Origin: Microbacteriaceae bacterium
GTDB lineage: Bacteria > Actinomycetota > Actinomycetes > Actinomycetales > Microbacteriaceae
DNA length: 5,687 nt
NCBI GenBank assembly: GCA_025463615.1
Contig: JAODAU010000051.1
Coordinates: 1-5,687 of the forward strand
Reading direction: 5' to 3'
The notes below the pieces were generated by a model. The model saw only the letters and a program-made list of their open reading frames with translations, was not told the DNA's origin and ran no database searches. Numbering within the stretch: position 1 is the first letter of the stretch; each line of letters opens with the position of its first letter. The position numbers were made by a program, and so were the translations under genes. Shown one piece after another: positions 3,737 through 5,687 of the stretch.

Positions 3737-5687
3737 ATGCGCGGTCGAGTCCTGAAAATTCTTGTGATGGCGGGGCTCGCGACGACCGTGCTCGCGGGGT
3801 GTTCGTCGTCCGGGAGGGCGACATCCGGCACCGAGCAGATCGACTCGTTCGCCGTCACGTACACGATCGCGCCGAGCGGTGTCGTGCACGCGAAGGAGAC
3901 GCTGGTCTACGACTTCGGCACCGCGGGCGGCAGGCACGGCATCGACCGCTACCTCGATTCCCGCTTCTCCACCGACACGCCGGGCACGGATCGGGTCTAC
4001 ACGTACGACAACGTCACCGTGTCGAGCCCGAGCGGCGCCTCGGCGATCTTCTCGACCTCGCTGCGCAACGTGCTGGACATCTGCATCGGCAACGCCAACA
4101 CCACCACCGGCGGCGTGCAGACCTACGTGATCGGGTACGACATCCACGGGGCCCTGAACAGCCCGACGCAGAGCGACGGCACCACGCTCGACGAGTTCTA
4201 CTGGAACGTCACGGGCACGCAGTGGACGATCCCGATCGTCGCGACGTCGGTGACGGTGAAGGGGGCTGCGAACGTGAGCGACACGGCCTGCTTCGCGGGC
4301 ACGAGCGGCTCCACCGCATCCTGCAGCCGACACACGTCGCACGGCGACACGGCCACCTTCGCCCAGGGCACGCTCACCCCGAGCGAGGGCCTCACCATCG
4401 ACGCGGGATATCCCGCGGGCACCTACGACGCCGTGGCGCCGGTGCTCGAGCCCACGCTCCCCGCGGACTCGCCGGCGGTGACCAGCGGCAGCAACGACGG
4501 GCCGAACCCGTTCTGGAGCCCGTGGAACTGGGGGCTCGGGCTGCTGCTGCTCGTCGGCATCCCGGTTGCTTTCCGCATCCTGATCGCCGTGCGCGCCCGC
4601 GACCAGGAGTTCGCCGGGGTCACGCCGGGCACGATCCCGGGCGACCCGGCCGCCGCGCCGGTCGGCAAGGCGCCGCGGGCCGAGACGATCGTGCCGTTCT
4701 ACGCGCCGCCCGCGGGCGTGCCGGTCGGCGCCGCGAACACGGTGCTCACCAAGGCGCGCAAGAACGTCGACATCACCGCGACCCTCATCGACCTCGCCGT
4801 GCGCGGCCACCTCACCATCGACGAGCAGGACGGCGGCAACCGCCACAAGGCGAAGGACTACACGCTCACGGCGACACCGGATCGGGCCACCGCGAAGAAG
4901 GCCGCCGCGCGGCCCGGCAGCCCGGAGGCGGCCGAGCTGCTGCCGCACGAGTCGCTGCTGCTCGGCAAGCTTTTCGCCGGCGGTCGCACGAGCGTCACGC
5001 TCTCGAGCCTGAACAACACCTTCGCCAGCGACATGCGCACCATCACCGCGGCGCTCGACCTCTGGATCCAGCACCAGAAGTACTTCATCGACAAGCTCAC
5101 CCGATCGCACCCGCTCCCCAGCCTCGCGATCGGGCTCGGGATCGTGCTCTTCATCGTGTCGGTCAGCTTCGGGCTGCCCGTGCTGCTCGTCGCCATCGGC
5201 GCCGTCGTGGGCGGCGTCATCGCCCTGGGAAGCTCGCGCAAGGCCGCGCGGCGCAGCGCGCTCGGGCACGCGGTGCTGATCCAGCTGCAGGGCTTCCAGC
5301 TCTACGTCGGCACCGCCGAGGCGAACCAGATCCGGTTCGAGGAGACCGACGACGTGTTCAGCCGGTACATGCCGTGGGCGATCGCGTTCGGCGAGGCGGA
5401 CCACTGGGCCGGCGTCTTCAAACAGCTCGCCGAGGAGGGCAAGTACGCCCCGCAGCCCGACTGGTACACCACCAACGGCAACGCCTTCGCGGCCGGCTAC
5501 CTCGCCGGGTCGATGTCGTCGTTCGCCACGATCGGCTCCGCGCTCAGCAGCTTCGACGCGATGGCGGAGTCGTCGCTCAACTCCACGCCGTCGTCGAGCG
5601 GATCGGCCGGCTTCTCGAGCGGCGGCTGCGGCGGGGGGGGCGGCGGATTCAGCGGGGGGGGCGGCGGGGGCGGTGGCGGCGGGAGCT
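3737..5687 (+). CDS. DUF2207-family membrane lipoprotein (3' end cut)
   Basis: 650 codons are open to the window edge. The ATG at 3737 follows an in-frame TAG at 3725-3727, so no upstream extension exists. Residues 1-22 form a lipoprotein signal: basic MRGRVLK, a hydrophobic core, then the lipobox LAGC with Cys22. The outer domain (about 30-255) carries ETLVYDFG (54-61) and RHGIDRY (66-72), hallmarks of the DUF2207 N-terminal domain, plus Cys116, Cys185 and Cys196. One membrane helix lies at about 264-285. A cytoplasmic part follows with the family signature PFYAPPAGVPVG (320-331) and DITATLIDLAVRGHLTIDE (345-363). Two more helices sit at about 460-478 and 480-498, then a cytoplasmic domain ending in Ser/Gly-rich sequence. 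The last bases, AGC T, fit the family's usual Gly-rich ending in Ser-Trp, so the stop probably lies just outside. The biochemical function of DUF2207 is unknown to me; membrane anchoring and cell-envelope association are inferred. It is divergent from the two-component operon and perhaps controlled by it. Confidence 0.88.
   Translation, partial: MRGRVLKILVMAGLATTVLAGCSSSGRATSGTEQIDSFAVTYTIAPSGVVHAKETLVYDFGTAGGRHGIDRYLDSRFSTDTPGTDRVYTYDNVTVSSPSGASAIFSTSLRNVLDICIGNANTTTGGVQTYVIGYDIHGALNSPTQSDGTTLDEFYWNVTGTQWTIPIVATSVTVKGAANVSDTACFAGTSGSTASCSRHTSHGDTATFAQGTLTPSEGLTIDAGYPAGTYDAVAPVLEPTLPADSPAVTSGSNDGPNPFWSPWNWGLGLLLLVGIPVAFRILIAVRARDQEFAGVTPGTIPGDPAAAPVGKAPRAETIVPFYAPPAGVPVGAANTVLTKARKNVDITATLIDLAVRGHLTIDEQDGGNRHKAKDYTLTATPDRATAKKAAARPGSPEAAELLPHESLLLGKLFAGGRTSVTLSSLNNTFASDMRTITAALDLWIQHQKYFIDKLTRSHPLPSLAIGLGIVLFIVSVSFGLPVLLVAIGAVVGGVIALGSSRKAARRSALGHAVLIQLQGFQLYVGTAEANQIRFEETDDVFSRYMPWAIAFGEADHWAGVFKQLAEEGKYAPQPDWYTTNGNAFAAGYLAGSMSSFATIGSALSSFDAMAESSLNSTPSSSGSAGFSSGGCGGGGGGFSGGGGGGGGGGS
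5621..5686 (+). repeat. Glycine-codon tract with two G8 runs
   Basis: Twenty-two consecutive codons encode glycine except for one Cys (5627-5629), one Phe (5648-5650) and two Ser (5651-5653, 5684-5686). Two runs of eight G lie at 5633-5640 and 5654-5661. Glycine-rich tails are typical of DUF2207 C-termini. The G runs are prone to replication slippage and sequencing error, and a one-base change would shift the frame of the tail only. Confidence 0.75.

Noticed and set aside
2732..5404. 890-codon open frame on the - strand
   Set aside because: It is antisense to the DUF2207 gene and runs into the regulator and kinase genes. Its residue mix (Arg, Ala, Gly, His, Asp repeats) is typical of a shadow frame in high-GC DNA, and the + strand frame has clear family motifs.
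1..5687. CRISPR array, tRNA/rRNA gene, insertion sequence or prophage
   Set aside because: No regularly spaced direct repeats, cloverleaf pattern, transposase-like frame or terminal inverted repeats with target duplications were seen.

Overview
The window is about 70% GC in its genes and reads as a chromosomal piece of a high-GC Gram-positive bacterium (Actinomycetota). An acyl-CoA carboxylase epsilon subunit, a NarL-type two-component operon of actinobacterial style, and a DUF2207 protein ending in a glycine-rich tail all fit this. Microbacteriaceae is my best guess at family level, by general resemblance only.

Layout: (1) 1-198, + strand, the 3' end of an acyl-CoA carboxylase epsilon subunit gene. 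(2) 199-636, a 438-base gap without a credible gene. It is only about 58% GC, rich in inverted repeats, and ends in two strong tandem hairpins. (3) 3642 down to 637, - strand, a tightly overlapping three-gene operon: a LuxR/NarL-type response regulator, a six-TM sensor histidine kinase with an intact phosphoacceptor His and ATP-binding motifs, and a six-TM protein built like a kinase but without those catalytic residues. (4) A 94-base divergent promoter region, 3643-3736. (5) 3737 to the window end, + strand, a DUF2207-family protein with a lipoprotein signal and three membrane segments, cut by the window edge probably one codon before its stop.

The working model, which is inference, is one regulatory unit. 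The membrane kinase, perhaps modulated by the pseudokinase-like partner, phosphorylates the response regulator. The regulator may act at the shared divergent promoter, adjusting its own operon and the DUF2207 lipoprotein. No mobile element, CRISPR array, tRNA or rRNA is visible. The parts least explained by known families are the pseudokinase-like third gene and the structured AT-richer gap between the two convergent transcription units.
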